Below, piece by piece: positions 1 to 8,073 of a DNA stretch of 64,000 bases. The first letter of the stretch is position 1; each line of letters starts with the position of its first letter. Under the pieces are notes generated by a model, which saw only the letters and a list, made by a program, of their open reading frames with translations, was not told where the DNA came from and did not search any database. Source of the stretch: Ignatzschineria sp. (GTDB lineage: Bacteria > Pseudomonadota > Gammaproteobacteria > Cardiobacteriales > Wohlfahrtiimonadaceae); assembly GCA_030150405.1 (NCBI GenBank), contig JASLFU010000004.1:1-64000 (forward strand). Reading direction: 5' to 3'. The translations under genes and the position numbers were made by a program.

Positions 1-810
1 ACCTGGATGGCACTCGGCTTAGATACCGATAAGGCGGTCTTCTATCGCCAATCCGATATTGAAGAGATTCCTCAAATTAGCTGGCTTTTAAGTTGTGTAA
101 CCGCAAAAGGGACGATGAATCGGGCCCACGCCTATAAAGCAGCGGTCGATGAGAATACCGAAGCGGGAAATGATCCTGATCGGGGCGTCACTATGGGGCT
201 CTTCTCCTATCCTGTTTTAATGGCAGCAGATATCCTCGCCTTTAACGCACACTTAGTACCGGTGGGGAGCGATCAGCGCCAACATGTGGAGATCGCCCGT
301 GAAATCGCCCAGCGCTTTAATCATATCTATAAAGATCAATTCTTTGTAATGCCTCAAGAGGTGATCGATGATGAGACGGCGATTCTTCCAGGGCTTGATG
401 GACGGAAGATGAGTAAATCCTACAACAATACTATTCCGCTCTTTACCCCAGAGAAGAAGCTACAGAAGCTAATTAATCGCATCGTGACGAACTCTTTAGA
501 GCCCGGCGAGCCGAAAGATCCCGATAACTCCCATCTTTTTGATATCTACTCTGCCTTTGCTACTGAAGAGCAGAGTGCAGAATATCGCCAAGCATTTTTG
601 GACGGCATTGGTTGGGGAGATGCTAAAAAACAGCTCTTTAACCTCATTAATGAAGAGATCGGCGAAGCGCGGGAGAAGTATTATCAACTGCTGGAGAATC
701 CTGCACTGATTGAAGAGCAGCTTCAAGCAGGGGCAGAAAAGGCTCGTAAGCCAGCCCGTGAGATGCTTTTGCGCCTCAAAGAGGCGGTAGGCTTACGCAA
801 TTTTATCTGA
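1..810 (+). CDS. trpS: Tryptophan--tRNA ligase, C-terminal part (5' end outside window)
   Basis: Class I aminoacyl-tRNA synthetase that charges tRNA-Trp in the cytosol. The reading frame is open from the left edge, so the N-terminal Rossmann half with the HIGH-type motif lies outside the window. The visible part carries the family stretch around LMAADILAFNAHLVPVGSDQ, followed by the KMSKS signature (GRKMSKS, about residue 134 of the visible fragment), which contacts ATP during activation. About 269 residues are seen, against a usual 330-400. The stop lies 14 bases before scpA. A trpS-scpA pairing is common in proteobacteria, so the two are probably co-transcribed. The identification is firm; only the 5' end is missing. 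Confidence 0.95.
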   Translation, partial: TWMALGLDTDKAVFYRQSDIEEIPQISWLLSCVTAKGTMNRAHAYKAAVDENTEAGNDPDRGVTMGLFSYPVLMAADILAFNAHLVPVGSDQRQHVEIAREIAQRFNHIYKDQFFVMPQEVIDDETAILPGLDGRKMSKSYNNTIPLFTPEKKLQKLINRIVTNSLEPGEPKDPDNSHLFDIYSAFATEEQSAEYRQAFLDGIGWGDAKKQLFNLINEEIGEAREKYYQLLENPALIEEQLQAGAEKARKPAREMLLRLKEAVGLRNFI

Positions 811-824
811 TAAAAGCTGCTGCG

Positions 825-1613
825 ATGACGCCAGAGAATTCCGATAATATTCTATTTAAGGGGGAGCCCGTTCAGCTCCCCCTTGATCTTTTTATTCCGC
901 CCGATGCCCTTGAGCTTTGGCTCGATGAGTTTGAAGGGCCGCTGGATCTTCTGTTGCATCTTATTCGCAAAAATCATTTTGATATTCTCGATATCCCCAT
1001 CTCTGAGATCGCCAATCAATACATGGAATATATCCACTATCTCGAAGCAGAGCGTTTTGAACTTGCTTCGGAATATTTAGTGATGGCGGCTTGGCTTGCG
1101 GAGATTAAATCTCGTATTCTACTGCCCCGCCCTGAACTCGAAGAGGATGAAGAAGAGGAAGATCCCCGTTTAGAACTGATGCGACGCCTACAGATCTATG
1201 CGCAATATAAAGAGGTCGCCATTAAGCTTTCTGAACTTAAAATGATGGAGCGGGATACCTTCTATACTCAGCCTGAACTTCCCAAAATCGATGTTACCCC
1301 TCCACCTCCGGAGGTTTCGGTGGATATGCTTGTCGACGCACTTAAAAAATTACTCGCAAAAGCAACCTTAACCCAAAAACATACGATTCAACGGGAGCAG
1401 ATCTCCATTGAAGAGCGCATGCATGATATTTTAACGCTCATTACCACAGAATCGACAGAACCTATTCCTTTTGAAAAACTCTTTAAACCCGAAGAGGGAC
1501 GCTACGGAATCACCATCTCTTTTCTCTCTATTCTTGAGCTCACTCGCAATCAAGAGATCACGCTGACTCAAGAGAGCGCCTATGCTCCTATTCTCATTGC
1601 TCGATCAGCATAA
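825..1613 (+). CDS. scpA: Segregation and condensation protein A
   Basis: Kleisin subunit of the SMC-ScpA-ScpB condensin-like complex, which compacts and segregates the chromosome. The protein has 262 residues, normal for the family. It shows the ScpA N-terminal signature (FEGPLDLLLHLIRKNHFDILDIPI, about residues 37-60, shown here only in part as the motif FEGPLDLLLHLI), then a helical segment with a very acidic patch (EEDEEEEDPR) and a C-terminal winged-helix region. It follows trpS closely. The usual partner scpB is not downstream: the next gene is a ComEA-like protein after a 159-base gap. An Smc/ScpA role is inferred from the family. Confidence 0.93.
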   Translation: MTPENSDNILFKGEPVQLPLDLFIPPDALELWLDEFEGPLDLLLHLIRKNHFDILDIPISEIANQYMEYIHYLEAERFELASEYLVMAAWLAEIKSRILLPRPELEEDEEEEDPRLELMRRLQIYAQYKEVAIKLSELKMMERDTFYTQPELPKIDVTPPPPEVSVDMLVDALKKLLAKATLTQKHTIQREQISIEERMHDILTLITTESTEPIPFEKLFKPEEGRYGITISFLSILELTRNQEITLTQESAYAPILIARSA

Positions 1614-1689
1614 CCTTCCTTAAAACCAAATATTTTCCATTAAAATCAAGAACTTGAAAAGTTCAAACACTTTTTCTAAAATTACGCAG

Positions 1690-1707
1690 CCTATTGATTT
1701 CAATAGG
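1690..1707 (+). other. Short hairpin, possible weak terminator after scpA
   Basis: A perfect 7-base inverted repeat (CCTATTG / CAATAGG) with a 4-base loop is followed by TTATTTT. It lies between scpA and the ComEA-like gene. The stem is AT-rich and the T tract is interrupted, so termination would be weak. A second small inverted repeat (GAACTT / AAGTTC) lies just upstream at 1650-1664. Confidence 0.35.
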
Positions 1708-1772
1708 TTATTTTGAATAGTTTTAACATTTCTTAACATCTATTTGGACAGTAAATTCAGAGAGAAAGAGTT

Positions 1773-2057
1773 ATGAAAAAATTATTACTATCCCTTGCAC
1801 TTTTACCCTTATCTTTTACCTTAGCTGTGGCTGCGCCCATCAATATCAATAAGGCTGACCGCACTGAGATTGTGGAGAACCTTACCGGTATCGGCAATGT
1901 CAAAGCAGACGCGATTATTGAGTATCGGGAAGCTAATGGCCCCTTTGAAAAGGTAGAAGATCTCCTAAAAGTTAAAGGCATTGGCGCAAAAACAGTAGAA
2001 CAGATTAAGGATGATCTGATTAAAGATCCTAATGATGATCAGAAGCTCGCAAAATAA
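1773..2057 (+). CDS. ComEA-family helix-hairpin-helix DNA-binding protein
   Basis: A small exported protein of 94 residues. The N-terminus is a typical signal peptide (MKKLLLSLALLPLSFTLAVA, then APININ). The rest is a tandem helix-hairpin-helix domain with the hallmark NINKAD start and two GIG hairpins (LTGIGNVKADAI and VKGIGAKTVEQI). Proteins of this type bind double-stranded DNA in the periplasm and help pull it in during natural transformation, although short ComEA homologues also occur in bacteria not known to be competent. The next gene is a type IV-pilus-like pseudopilin, which fits a DNA-uptake context. A purine-rich GAGAGAAAGAG sequence lies just before the ATG. Confidence 0.85.
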   Translation: MKKLLLSLALLPLSFTLAVAAPININKADRTEIVENLTGIGNVKADAIIEYREANGPFEKVEDLLKVKGIGAKTVEQIKDDLIKDPNDDQKLAK

Positions 2058-2094
2058 TTGCGCTTTTATTCAATTCAGATCTCATAAGTAAAAG

Positions 2095-2676
2095 ATGGAT
2101 CGCAAGCAAGAATCAGGTTTTTCACTTCTCGAACTATTGATAGGGCTTGCGATCCTCTCCTTTTTAGCCACAAGTGCTTTCCCTGCCTTTCAAAAGTTAG
2201 AGGCTAAAATTGCCCACCATTTTCAGGCTCGCAGACTCTTTAACGATATTGCCGATGCCAAGCGAATAGCGACCCTTCATCAACGTGCAGTCACTCTTTG
2301 CGCCCTGCCCTCTAATGCTCTGCAAAACACCCTAAAACACAACTCCCAAGCGCTTCGATGCGCTCCCTCCCATCAAGCGAGCTGGCATGATGGATGGATG
2401 CTCTTTTTCGATGAAAATAGCACCTTCTCCCCTACAAAAGAGAATCTTATTCGTCTAAGTAAACCATTTAAAGAGGGGAGAAAGGCGCGCAATCGCTCCC
2501 AATTTATGGGGGATCGCAATATTCAATCGGCACTAAATATCGCCCCTGGGCGTGCCCATGGGAAGAGTATCGGCACTCATCTAGGGAATGGGCGAATCAC
2601 TCTGAGTTTTAATGAATCCCCTACCCATGAGATCATTATTAATGTCTTTGGTTATGCGCGGGTTATTAAATATTAA
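2095..2676 (+). CDS. FimT/GspH-type pseudopilin (minor type IV pilin)
   Basis: A prepilin-like protein of 193 residues. A short basic leader ends in glycine and is followed by the prepilin peptidase motif and hydrophobic helix (GFSLLELLIGLAILSFLA, starting about residue 8), so PilD-type cleavage before Phe is expected. The remainder is a globular domain rich in basic residues, containing two cysteines (in TLCAL and LRCAP) that could form a disulfide. In other species FimT/FimU-type minor pilins sit at the pilus tip and some bind DNA. It lies 37 bases after the ComEA-like gene, which supports a shared role in DNA uptake. The exact subfamily (FimT, FimU or GspH) cannot be settled from sequence alone. 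Confidence 0.8.
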   Translation: MDRKQESGFSLLELLIGLAILSFLATSAFPAFQKLEAKIAHHFQARRLFNDIADAKRIATLHQRAVTLCALPSNALQNTLKHNSQALRCAPSHQASWHDGWMLFFDENSTFSPTKENLIRLSKPFKEGRKARNRSQFMGDRNIQSALNIAPGRAHGKSIGTHLGNGRITLSFNESPTHEIIINVFGYARVIKY

Positions 2677-2701
2677 ATCTATTTATTTACACACATTAAA
2701 A

Positions 2702-2724
2702 AGCCCCTAAAAGGGGCTCTTTTT
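2702..2724. terminator. Bidirectional intrinsic terminator
   Basis: A perfect 7-base stem (AGCCCCT / AGGGGCT) with a 3-base loop is flanked by A and T tracts on both sides. It serves the pseudopilin gene on the plus strand and the YkvI-like gene on the minus strand, which converge here. Confidence 0.85.
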
Positions 2725-2764
2725 AATTCTTTTAATATAGTGTTGAAGTTTACTTACTCACTCT

Positions 2765-3835
2765 TTATTTCGATTGATTCAGCTCTGCTGCCTCTTTTTT
2801 AAACTTAAAGGGTGCGTAGATTAAGACCGCAATTAGGAAAAGCCCTAAATATCCAATTAAAGGATAGAGATAAGCGACCAATTTCGTAAACCCTGCAAAG
2901 CTCGCAATGTACCCCACAACCCCTGTAACAATGGCAAAGATATAAGCATTTTTTGTCTGCATGGTGGTAAAACGTGCAACAAAAGCGTAATACATGGCAA
3001 CCCCAGTGTTATAGATCATTCCAAAGAGAACAATCGCCATAATAATCCCTAATACTGGGGAGATATCTTGAATAATCTTCAGGAGTGGAAGATCAAAGCC
3101 TTTAATGACATCCACTTTAAGAAAGATTGCCATATGGGCAATAAGAATTAACACTCCTACACCTAAACCCCCAATAAAGCCCCCAAGCGTCGCAATTTTA
3201 CGATTCGGCTCACTGCCACCCATCACTAAAGACATCCCCGCTCCTACTGCAATGTTAAAGGAAACGTAGTTAATCGCAGAGATAAACCAGTTAGGCAGGG
3301 AGCTATCGATACTTAAAGCGATCGGCTCAAGCTCCGACAGAGAACGATCATAACTAAAGAGGCTATAGATACAGATCACCGCTAATGCCACGATTAAAAA
3401 GGGGGTTATACTGCCAATAAGCGAAATCACCCGATTAATCGGCATTAAAACCGTTAGAACAATCAGCACTGTCATAATGCCACTGCCTACGCCTGCGGGA
3501 ATATCAAAATGTTGTTTCAGCAGACTTCCAGCGCCCGCAACCATCACCACACCCACTCCAAAAAGGGTGATGATAATAATGCCATCTACGATCTTTCCTA
3601 AATGAGGTCCACTTAACCGATAGATCGCTACATCATGCGATGGTGTCTGTAAAAAACTCCCTATCCGGGTCAACATCATTCCCAAATAAGCAAATAGTGC
3701 TGTAGCCACTAATGCACCAATGGTGCCCATATAACCAAAGCTTGTAAAATATTGGAGAATCTCATTCCCCGAGGCAAAGCCTGCGCCAACAATAATACCT
3801 ACAAAGGCGCTGGCAATTCGCAAAATATTAAACAT
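2765..3835 (-). CDS. YkvI-family membrane protein (putative amino-acid-type transporter)
   Basis: An integral membrane protein of 356 residues with about ten hydrophobic segments. The N-terminus carries the family hallmark GAGFASGNEILQYF (about residues 17-30), where an unwound first helix resembles that of LeuT-fold transporters. This matches the uncharacterised YkvI group related to branched-chain amino-acid and other cation-coupled carriers. No substrate can be read from the sequence. It stands alone on the minus strand with its own terminator, and an AGGAGAG ribosome-binding site precedes the ATG. The family assignment is good, but the function is inferred only at the level of a transporter. 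Confidence 0.75.
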   Translation of the reverse strand: MFNILRIASAFVGIIVGAGFASGNEILQYFTSFGYMGTIGALVATALFAYLGMMLTRIGSFLQTPSHDVAIYRLSGPHLGKIVDGIIIITLFGVGVVMVAGAGSLLKQHFDIPAGVGSGIMTVLIVLTVLMPINRVISLIGSITPFLIVALAVICIYSLFSYDRSLSELEPIALSIDSSLPNWFISAINYVSFNIAVGAGMSLVMGGSEPNRKIATLGGFIGGLGVGVLILIAHMAIFLKVDVIKGFDLPLLKIIQDISPVLGIIMAIVLFGMIYNTGVAMYYAFVARFTTMQTKNAYIFAIVTGVVGYIASFAGFTKLVAYLYPLIGYLGLFLIAVLIYAPFKFKKEAAELNQSK

Positions 3836-3988
3836 CCCTCTCTCCTTTTAGTGTTTTTTATTATTGGGATCACTCACTGTAAACAGCAGAGAGCGATCCT
3901 TCTCTATATAAGCCATAATATTGCTGATAAAACAACTTATTATCTTTTTTAAGAGCTTTTTTGATTATTTAATAATCTCTAAAATCCT

Positions 3989-5104
3989 TTAAAAGAGCTC
4001 CTTTTGCCGCTCAGCCTCAGCAGAAGCTAACGTTTCTGACCGCCGATCTTGATAGAAATCACTGGCCAAATACCAGCGATAGACTTTGCGTAGCGCCACC
4101 ATCAAAACCGCACAGGCAGGAAGGGCCAATAAAATCCCTACGAAACCAAAAAGGCTCCCCCCCACCATCAAAGCAAAAACAACCGCAATCGGGTGCATGC
4201 CGAGCTTATCACCAATTAAAATAGGAGTTAGGGCAAAACTCTCTAAAAGCTGGCCAATGCCAAAAACAATCCCCACCAATATGAGATGTGTAATATCTCC
4301 AAATTGGAACCACGCTACAATCAGCCCCATTAAAATTCCTGAAGTTGCACCAAGATAGGGGATAAAGCTGATTAAGCCTGCGGTAATACCAATGACTACA
4401 CTATATTCAAGCCCCACGAAAGAGAGTCCAACACTATAAACAAAGGCTAAAGCAAGCATTACAGTAAATTGCCCTCGTAGGAAGCTGCTGAGCATAAAGT
4501 TTGACTCTTCGAGAAAATCGAGCGTCTCTTGAGCGATGGATCTTGGAAGAAGCGTCTCAAACTTTGCCATAATTTGGGGCCAATCGCGCATAACATAAAA
4601 GGTGATCATCGGGATCAGAAAGAGGCTTACAAAAAAGCCGATCACCCCTAAAATAAATGAGCCAATTGAAGAGCCCAATTTAGTGGTGAGCATACCGATC
4701 ACATCTAACGATTTAGTTAACGTCTCTTTAATCGCATCCTGATTCGCCTTAACCTCCTCGAGCGATAAAAGCGTCTCTAACTTTGGCAAAATATTGCTCT
4801 GCACCCAAAGATAATAAGTGGGCACCTTCTCAATAAAATTGAGTAGCTGATTAATTAAAATAGGAATTACCACCAAGAGAATTAACGTTAACCCTAAAAG
4901 GAGAAAACCAAAAACAATGCTCACCGCCCAAGTGCGTGAGATTTTTGGGGACTCTATTCTCTGCACTAAGGGATTGCCCAGATAAGCCAAACCAAAAGAG
5001 ATTAAAAAAGGAATGAGTACCGATGCTAAACGGTGAATAAGATAGAGCGTTAAGATAATCCCTATCCAGATAATGATCTGTCGATTAAGCGGACTTAATT
5101 GCAT
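3989..5104 (-). CDS. AI-2E family transporter (PerM/YdiK-like permease)
   Basis: An inner-membrane protein of about 371 residues with paired hydrophobic helices at both ends and a soluble, partly helical stretch in the middle (about residues 90-140). It shows the conserved C-terminal block ISFIPYLGATSG, typical of the AI-2E/PerM family. Members include TqsA, an exporter of the quorum signal AI-2, and Na+/H+ antiporter-like proteins, so the substrate is open. The open frame extends 11 codons further to a GTG, but the ATG used here is preceded by GAGG at 5-base spacing and is the better start. It is separated from its minus-strand neighbour by about 150 bases. Confidence 0.8.
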   Translation of the reverse strand: MQLSPLNRQIIIWIGIILTLYLIHRLASVLIPFLISFGLAYLGNPLVQRIESPKISRTWAVSIVFGFLLLGLTLILLVVIPILINQLLNFIEKVPTYYLWVQSNILPKLETLLSLEEVKANQDAIKETLTKSLDVIGMLTTKLGSSIGSFILGVIGFFVSLFLIPMITFYVMRDWPQIMAKFETLLPRSIAQETLDFLEESNFMLSSFLRGQFTVMLALAFVYSVGLSFVGLEYSVVIGITAGLISFIPYLGATSGILMGLIVAWFQFGDITHLILVGIVFGIGQLLESFALTPILIGDKLGMHPIAVVFALMVGGSLFGFVGILLALPACAVLMVALRKVYRWYLASDFYQDRRSETLASAEAERQKELF

Positions 5105-5477
5105 AATAACCTCGTTATTGACGGCGTCTCTTGCCACTATTTAAAACGAAGAGTTTACAAGGATTGCGCCCCTTACGCTAGGAACAGATCCTTTTCCAGC
5201 TCTTCTGATATCTACGCATTGTAGCGGATTTCAGATCAAGCCCCCCTGTGAATCATCTTTAACCCCCCTTTTTTACAAGGACTCTGCCCAGGATTCGAGC
5301 TATTCTCGACGCTTTGCAAATTGCGAAAAAGCCCATTTTCGCCTATGATTACTCTCTATTTAATAAGAGGTAAAGATAAGCTGAAGCATGCTTATCTTTA
5401 CTAAAAGAGAGCGCTTAGAATTGCTCTAAAATTATTCTCCAGATTCATAAATAAAGATTTAATAAAGGTTTTCGAGT
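5105..5477. other. Divergent intergenic region
   Basis: A stretch of 373 bases between the AI-2E transporter (minus) and rnfB (plus) with no convincing coding frame, tRNA or known riboswitch. It must contain both promoters, but no strong pair of -35 and -10 boxes stands out. The one clear structure is the 12-base inverted repeat at 5370-5401, listed separately. Confidence 0.6.
5370..5401. repeat. Perfect 12-base inverted repeat upstream of rnfB
   Basis: The arms GTAAAGATAAGC and GCTTATCTTTAC are exact reverse complements separated by 8 bases (TGAAGCAT). The structure ends 76 bases before the rnfB ATG. No T tract follows on either strand, so it does not look like an intrinsic terminator. It could be an operator for a dimeric regulator or a leader hairpin in the rnfB mRNA. 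Confidence 0.6.
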
Positions 5478-6110
5478 ATGTCCCGCGAGGCTTTAGTTCA
5501 AAAAATTGATGCTGCTCTCCCCCAAACTCAATGTGAGCAGTGTGGGTTTGAGGGTTGCCTTGCCTATGCAGAGGCCCTAAGCCGTGGGGAAACAGAGATT
5601 AATCGTTGCCCACCCGGTGGAGAGCCTGTACTTAAAGCCCTCGCCGATATTATGGAGACCCCTTATATCCCCCTTAATCAATCTCTTGGAGAGTATAAGC
5701 CCCCTCAAGTGGTACGTATTGAAGAGGATTACTGCATCGGCTGTGTAAAATGTATTTTAGCCTGCCCGGTGGATGCTATTGTGGGAAGTCGGCGATTAAT
5801 GCATACCGTAATTCAAGAAGAGTGCACCGGATGTGAGCTCTGCATCCCACCTTGCCCCCTAAACTGTATTGTAATTGAACCTTTAACAGAGATTTCGATC
5901 CCGGAAGATCAATATGGTTTAACCGACTGGGAGAGGGCGCGGGCAGAGAAATCTCGAGCCCGTTTTCATGCCCGAAAAGCACGAGAGGCAGAGCGAGCGG
6001 TGATTACAGAGACTTCCCCTCCTCAAGAGCGTGAGCTTGCCAAGCCCACCTCAAAAAGCAAGATGTTAGATCTTATCGCCATGGCTAGGAAAGAATTTGA
6101 TAAGCGATAA
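5478..6110 (+). CDS. RnfB-like ferredoxin, solitary and without N-terminal membrane helix
   Basis: An iron-sulfur protein of 210 residues. The N-terminal part is the four-cysteine Fe-S domain found in RnfB (Cys 19, 22, 27 and 44, with the CEQCGFEGC motif). Two ferredoxin-type 4Fe-4S clusters follow (CIGCVKCILACP at about 86-97 and CTGCELCIPPCP at about 116-127), then a basic charged tail. Canonical RnfB/RsxB begins with a hydrophobic anchor and is encoded with rnfA, C, D, G and E. Here the anchor is absent and none of the other subunits is nearby. The nth gene follows after 76 bases, the neighbour expected from the rsx-nth arrangement. It probably carries electrons as a soluble ferredoxin; the partners are unknown. 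Confidence 0.85.
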   Translation: MSREALVQKIDAALPQTQCEQCGFEGCLAYAEALSRGETEINRCPPGGEPVLKALADIMETPYIPLNQSLGEYKPPQVVRIEEDYCIGCVKCILACPVDAIVGSRRLMHTVIQEECTGCELCIPPCPLNCIVIEPLTEISIPEDQYGLTDWERARAEKSRARFHARKAREAERAVITETSPPQERELAKPTSKSKMLDLIAMARKEFDKR

Positions 6111-6186
6111 GACCCTCAATAAAACCTCTATACAGTGCACCAAGCCATACTGAAGGTCTCCTTTTAATCCACAACAGATAGCAAGC

Positions 6187-6852
6187 ATGAGTAAAAAGAA
6201 AGCGTATAAACGACAGATGAACCGTGACGAAATTCGTCAGTTTTTCACTATCCTGCGAGAGCAAAATCCCCATCCAGAAACTGAGCTCAACTACAGTTCC
6301 GATTTTGAGCTCCTTGTTGCGGTTTTACTCTCAGCACAATCGACCGATGTGGGCGTAAATAAAGCCACAGGCCCACTCTTTGCCGCAGCGAATACTCCCG
6401 AAGCCATGTACGCCCTAGGTGAAGAGAAGATTAAGGAGTATATCAAGACATTAGGACTCTATAATTCTAAAGCCGCCAATCTACATAAAACCTGCGGCAT
6501 CCTGGTGGAGAAGCATGGCGGCGTTGTTCCACAAACACGCAAAGAGCTCGAAGCGCTTCCCGGCGTGGGTCGTAAAACGGCTAACGTGGTCTTAAATACC
6601 GCTTTTGGTCAGCCCACGATGGCTGTCGATACCCATATCTTTCGCGTGGGCAATCGCACCGGACTTGCCCCAGGAAAAAATGTACGGGAAGTGGAAGATA
6701 AATTAATCAAACGCATCCCAAAAGAGTTTATTCTCGATGCGCATCACTGGTTAATTCTGCACGGCCGCTACACTTGTGTGGCGAGAAAGCCTCGTTGTAG
6801 CTCCTGCCCTGTCTATAATGAGTGCCAATTTTTAGAAAAAACTGACGAATAA
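6187..6852 (+). CDS. nth: Endonuclease III
   Basis: A bifunctional DNA glycosylase/AP lyase that removes oxidised pyrimidines in base excision repair. It has 221 residues, close to the E. coli enzyme. The helix-hairpin-helix motif LPGVGRKTANVV contains the catalytic lysine (about 130), and the GPD-region aspartate lies in AVDTHIFRV (about 148). The C-terminal 4Fe-4S cluster has the C-X6-C-X2-C-X5-C spacing at about 197, 204, 207 and 213. A short basic extension precedes the core. It lies just after the RnfB-like gene and ends at a strong terminator. Confidence 0.96.
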   Translation: MSKKKAYKRQMNRDEIRQFFTILREQNPHPETELNYSSDFELLVAVLLSAQSTDVGVNKATGPLFAAANTPEAMYALGEEKIKEYIKTLGLYNSKAANLHKTCGILVEKHGGVVPQTRKELEALPGVGRKTANVVLNTAFGQPTMAVDTHIFRVGNRTGLAPGKNVREVEDKLIKRIPKEFILDAHHWLILHGRYTCVARKPRCSSCPVYNECQFLEKTDE

Positions 6853-6907
6853 CTCCGCCTCTTAAAAAGGAGGTAAATAGAGAGTTATTCAACAATAAAT
6901 AATAAAT

Positions 6908-6947
6908 AAAAAAGCGAACTTGAGATTTACACCAAGTTCGCTTTTTT
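6908..6947. terminator. Strong bidirectional intrinsic terminator
   Basis: A perfect 15-base stem (AAAAAAGCGAACTTG / CAAGTTCGCTTTTTT) with a 10-base loop supplies U tracts in both directions. It ends nth on the plus strand and the flavin oxidoreductase on the minus strand. Confidence 0.93.
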
Positions 6948-7023
6948 ATTTTTAAGCTCTTTTCGCTCGCTTATTCTCTGCTTTGCAAGCTAAATACGAA
7001 GCTTAAAGCCCCTACACCATTCA

Positions 7024-8073
7024 TTATCGAATTAATGATTGCAGGAACTCTTTAATCGGTTTCTCCTTACAAAAAGGCGCATTTACGCTCGCCCATAAGG
7101 GGATATATTCTGTTGGCATCTCCTCTTGCTCTGCAAGACTTGCGGCATGAGTAAAGAACATCTGCTCTGGGAATTTCAGCGCTTTGCCCCGCAATTTACG
7201 GAGCTCTTGAGCCCCCATATTGCTAATGCAACGCCCTGTGATCCCCGTCCAAAAACTAGTGAAGACAGAGTCATACTCATTGGAGTTTAAAATTGTCTGC
7301 CGCTGTTCATCAGTAAGCCCCGATTCTGGCGTAACAGAGAGCGCAGTCCCGATAGCAACACCATCTGCTCCCTGAATAATCCCCGCAGCAAAGGTGGCCT
7401 TATTATAGACCCCTCCTGAGACGATAAAAGGTTTTGTTAAGAGATGGTTTCCTTGAGCAATAAGCGTATTCATACTCTGCCCATTTACCATCGCATCCCC
7501 TATAAAAGTTGTGCGCATCCCCCCCGATTCAATACCCTGTAAAAAGTGGGCGTCTGCCCCCTTCTCTTCCCATAAAAGGGCTTCTAACATATGGGTGGAA
7601 TGGCCAATGATTTTAATCCCCGCATTTTGAAGACGTTTAATCTGAGACTCCGGAGGAATACCAAAGGCAAAACTTACGGCGCTCACCTTTTCACTAATTA
7701 CCACATCGATTAACTCTTCAAGAGGAGAGAGCTTCCAAGCAGCAAGATTTAAAGCGCCAAACTCTAGCTCCTTAGTAGAAGCAAAATTGACAAATTGCTG
7801 AAAAACACGCTCTAAATCTTTCGATTCTGGCGCCTCATTTGAAGCAACAAATAGATTTACGCCAAAAGGCTTATTACACTTCTCCTGCACAGACTTAATC
7901 TCAAACGCTAAGGCTTCGGGCGTCATAAAACCACCACTAATCATGCCAAAACCGCCAATATTGGAGATTTCCGCCACTAACTCCGGCGTATTTCCCTGCA
8001 TAAATGGCGACTGGAAAATCGGCAGCTCTATTGAGAGTAACTGTGCTAAACGTGCGGGTTTCTTAAGGGTCAT
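7024..8073 (-). CDS. NAD(P)H-dependent flavin oxidoreductase, nitronate monooxygenase family
   Basis: A FMN-dependent TIM-barrel enzyme of 349 residues from the 2-nitropropane dioxygenase/nitronate monooxygenase superfamily. The N-terminus has the typical LPIFQSPFMQG and GGFGMISGG segments. The C-terminal flavin-phosphate site is visible as SGGVYNKATFAAGIIQGADG. Members oxidise alkyl nitronates or act as NADH:quinone reductases, and the subclass cannot be decided here. The start overlaps the stop of tatD by 4 bases, so the two are translationally coupled. A shared physiological role with TatD is not evident. Confidence 0.8.
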   Translation of the reverse strand: MTLKKPARLAQLLSIELPIFQSPFMQGNTPELVAEISNIGGFGMISGGFMTPEALAFEIKSVQEKCNKPFGVNLFVASNEAPESKDLERVFQQFVNFASTKELEFGALNLAAWKLSPLEELIDVVISEKVSAVSFAFGIPPESQIKRLQNAGIKIIGHSTHMLEALLWEEKGADAHFLQGIESGGMRTTFIGDAMVNGQSMNTLIAQGNHLLTKPFIVSGGVYNKATFAAGIIQGADGVAIGTALSVTPESGLTDEQRQTILNSNEYDSVFTSFWTGITGRCISNMGAQELRKLRGKALKFPEQMFFTHAASLAEQEEMPTEYIPLWASVNAPFCKEKPIKEFLQSLIR

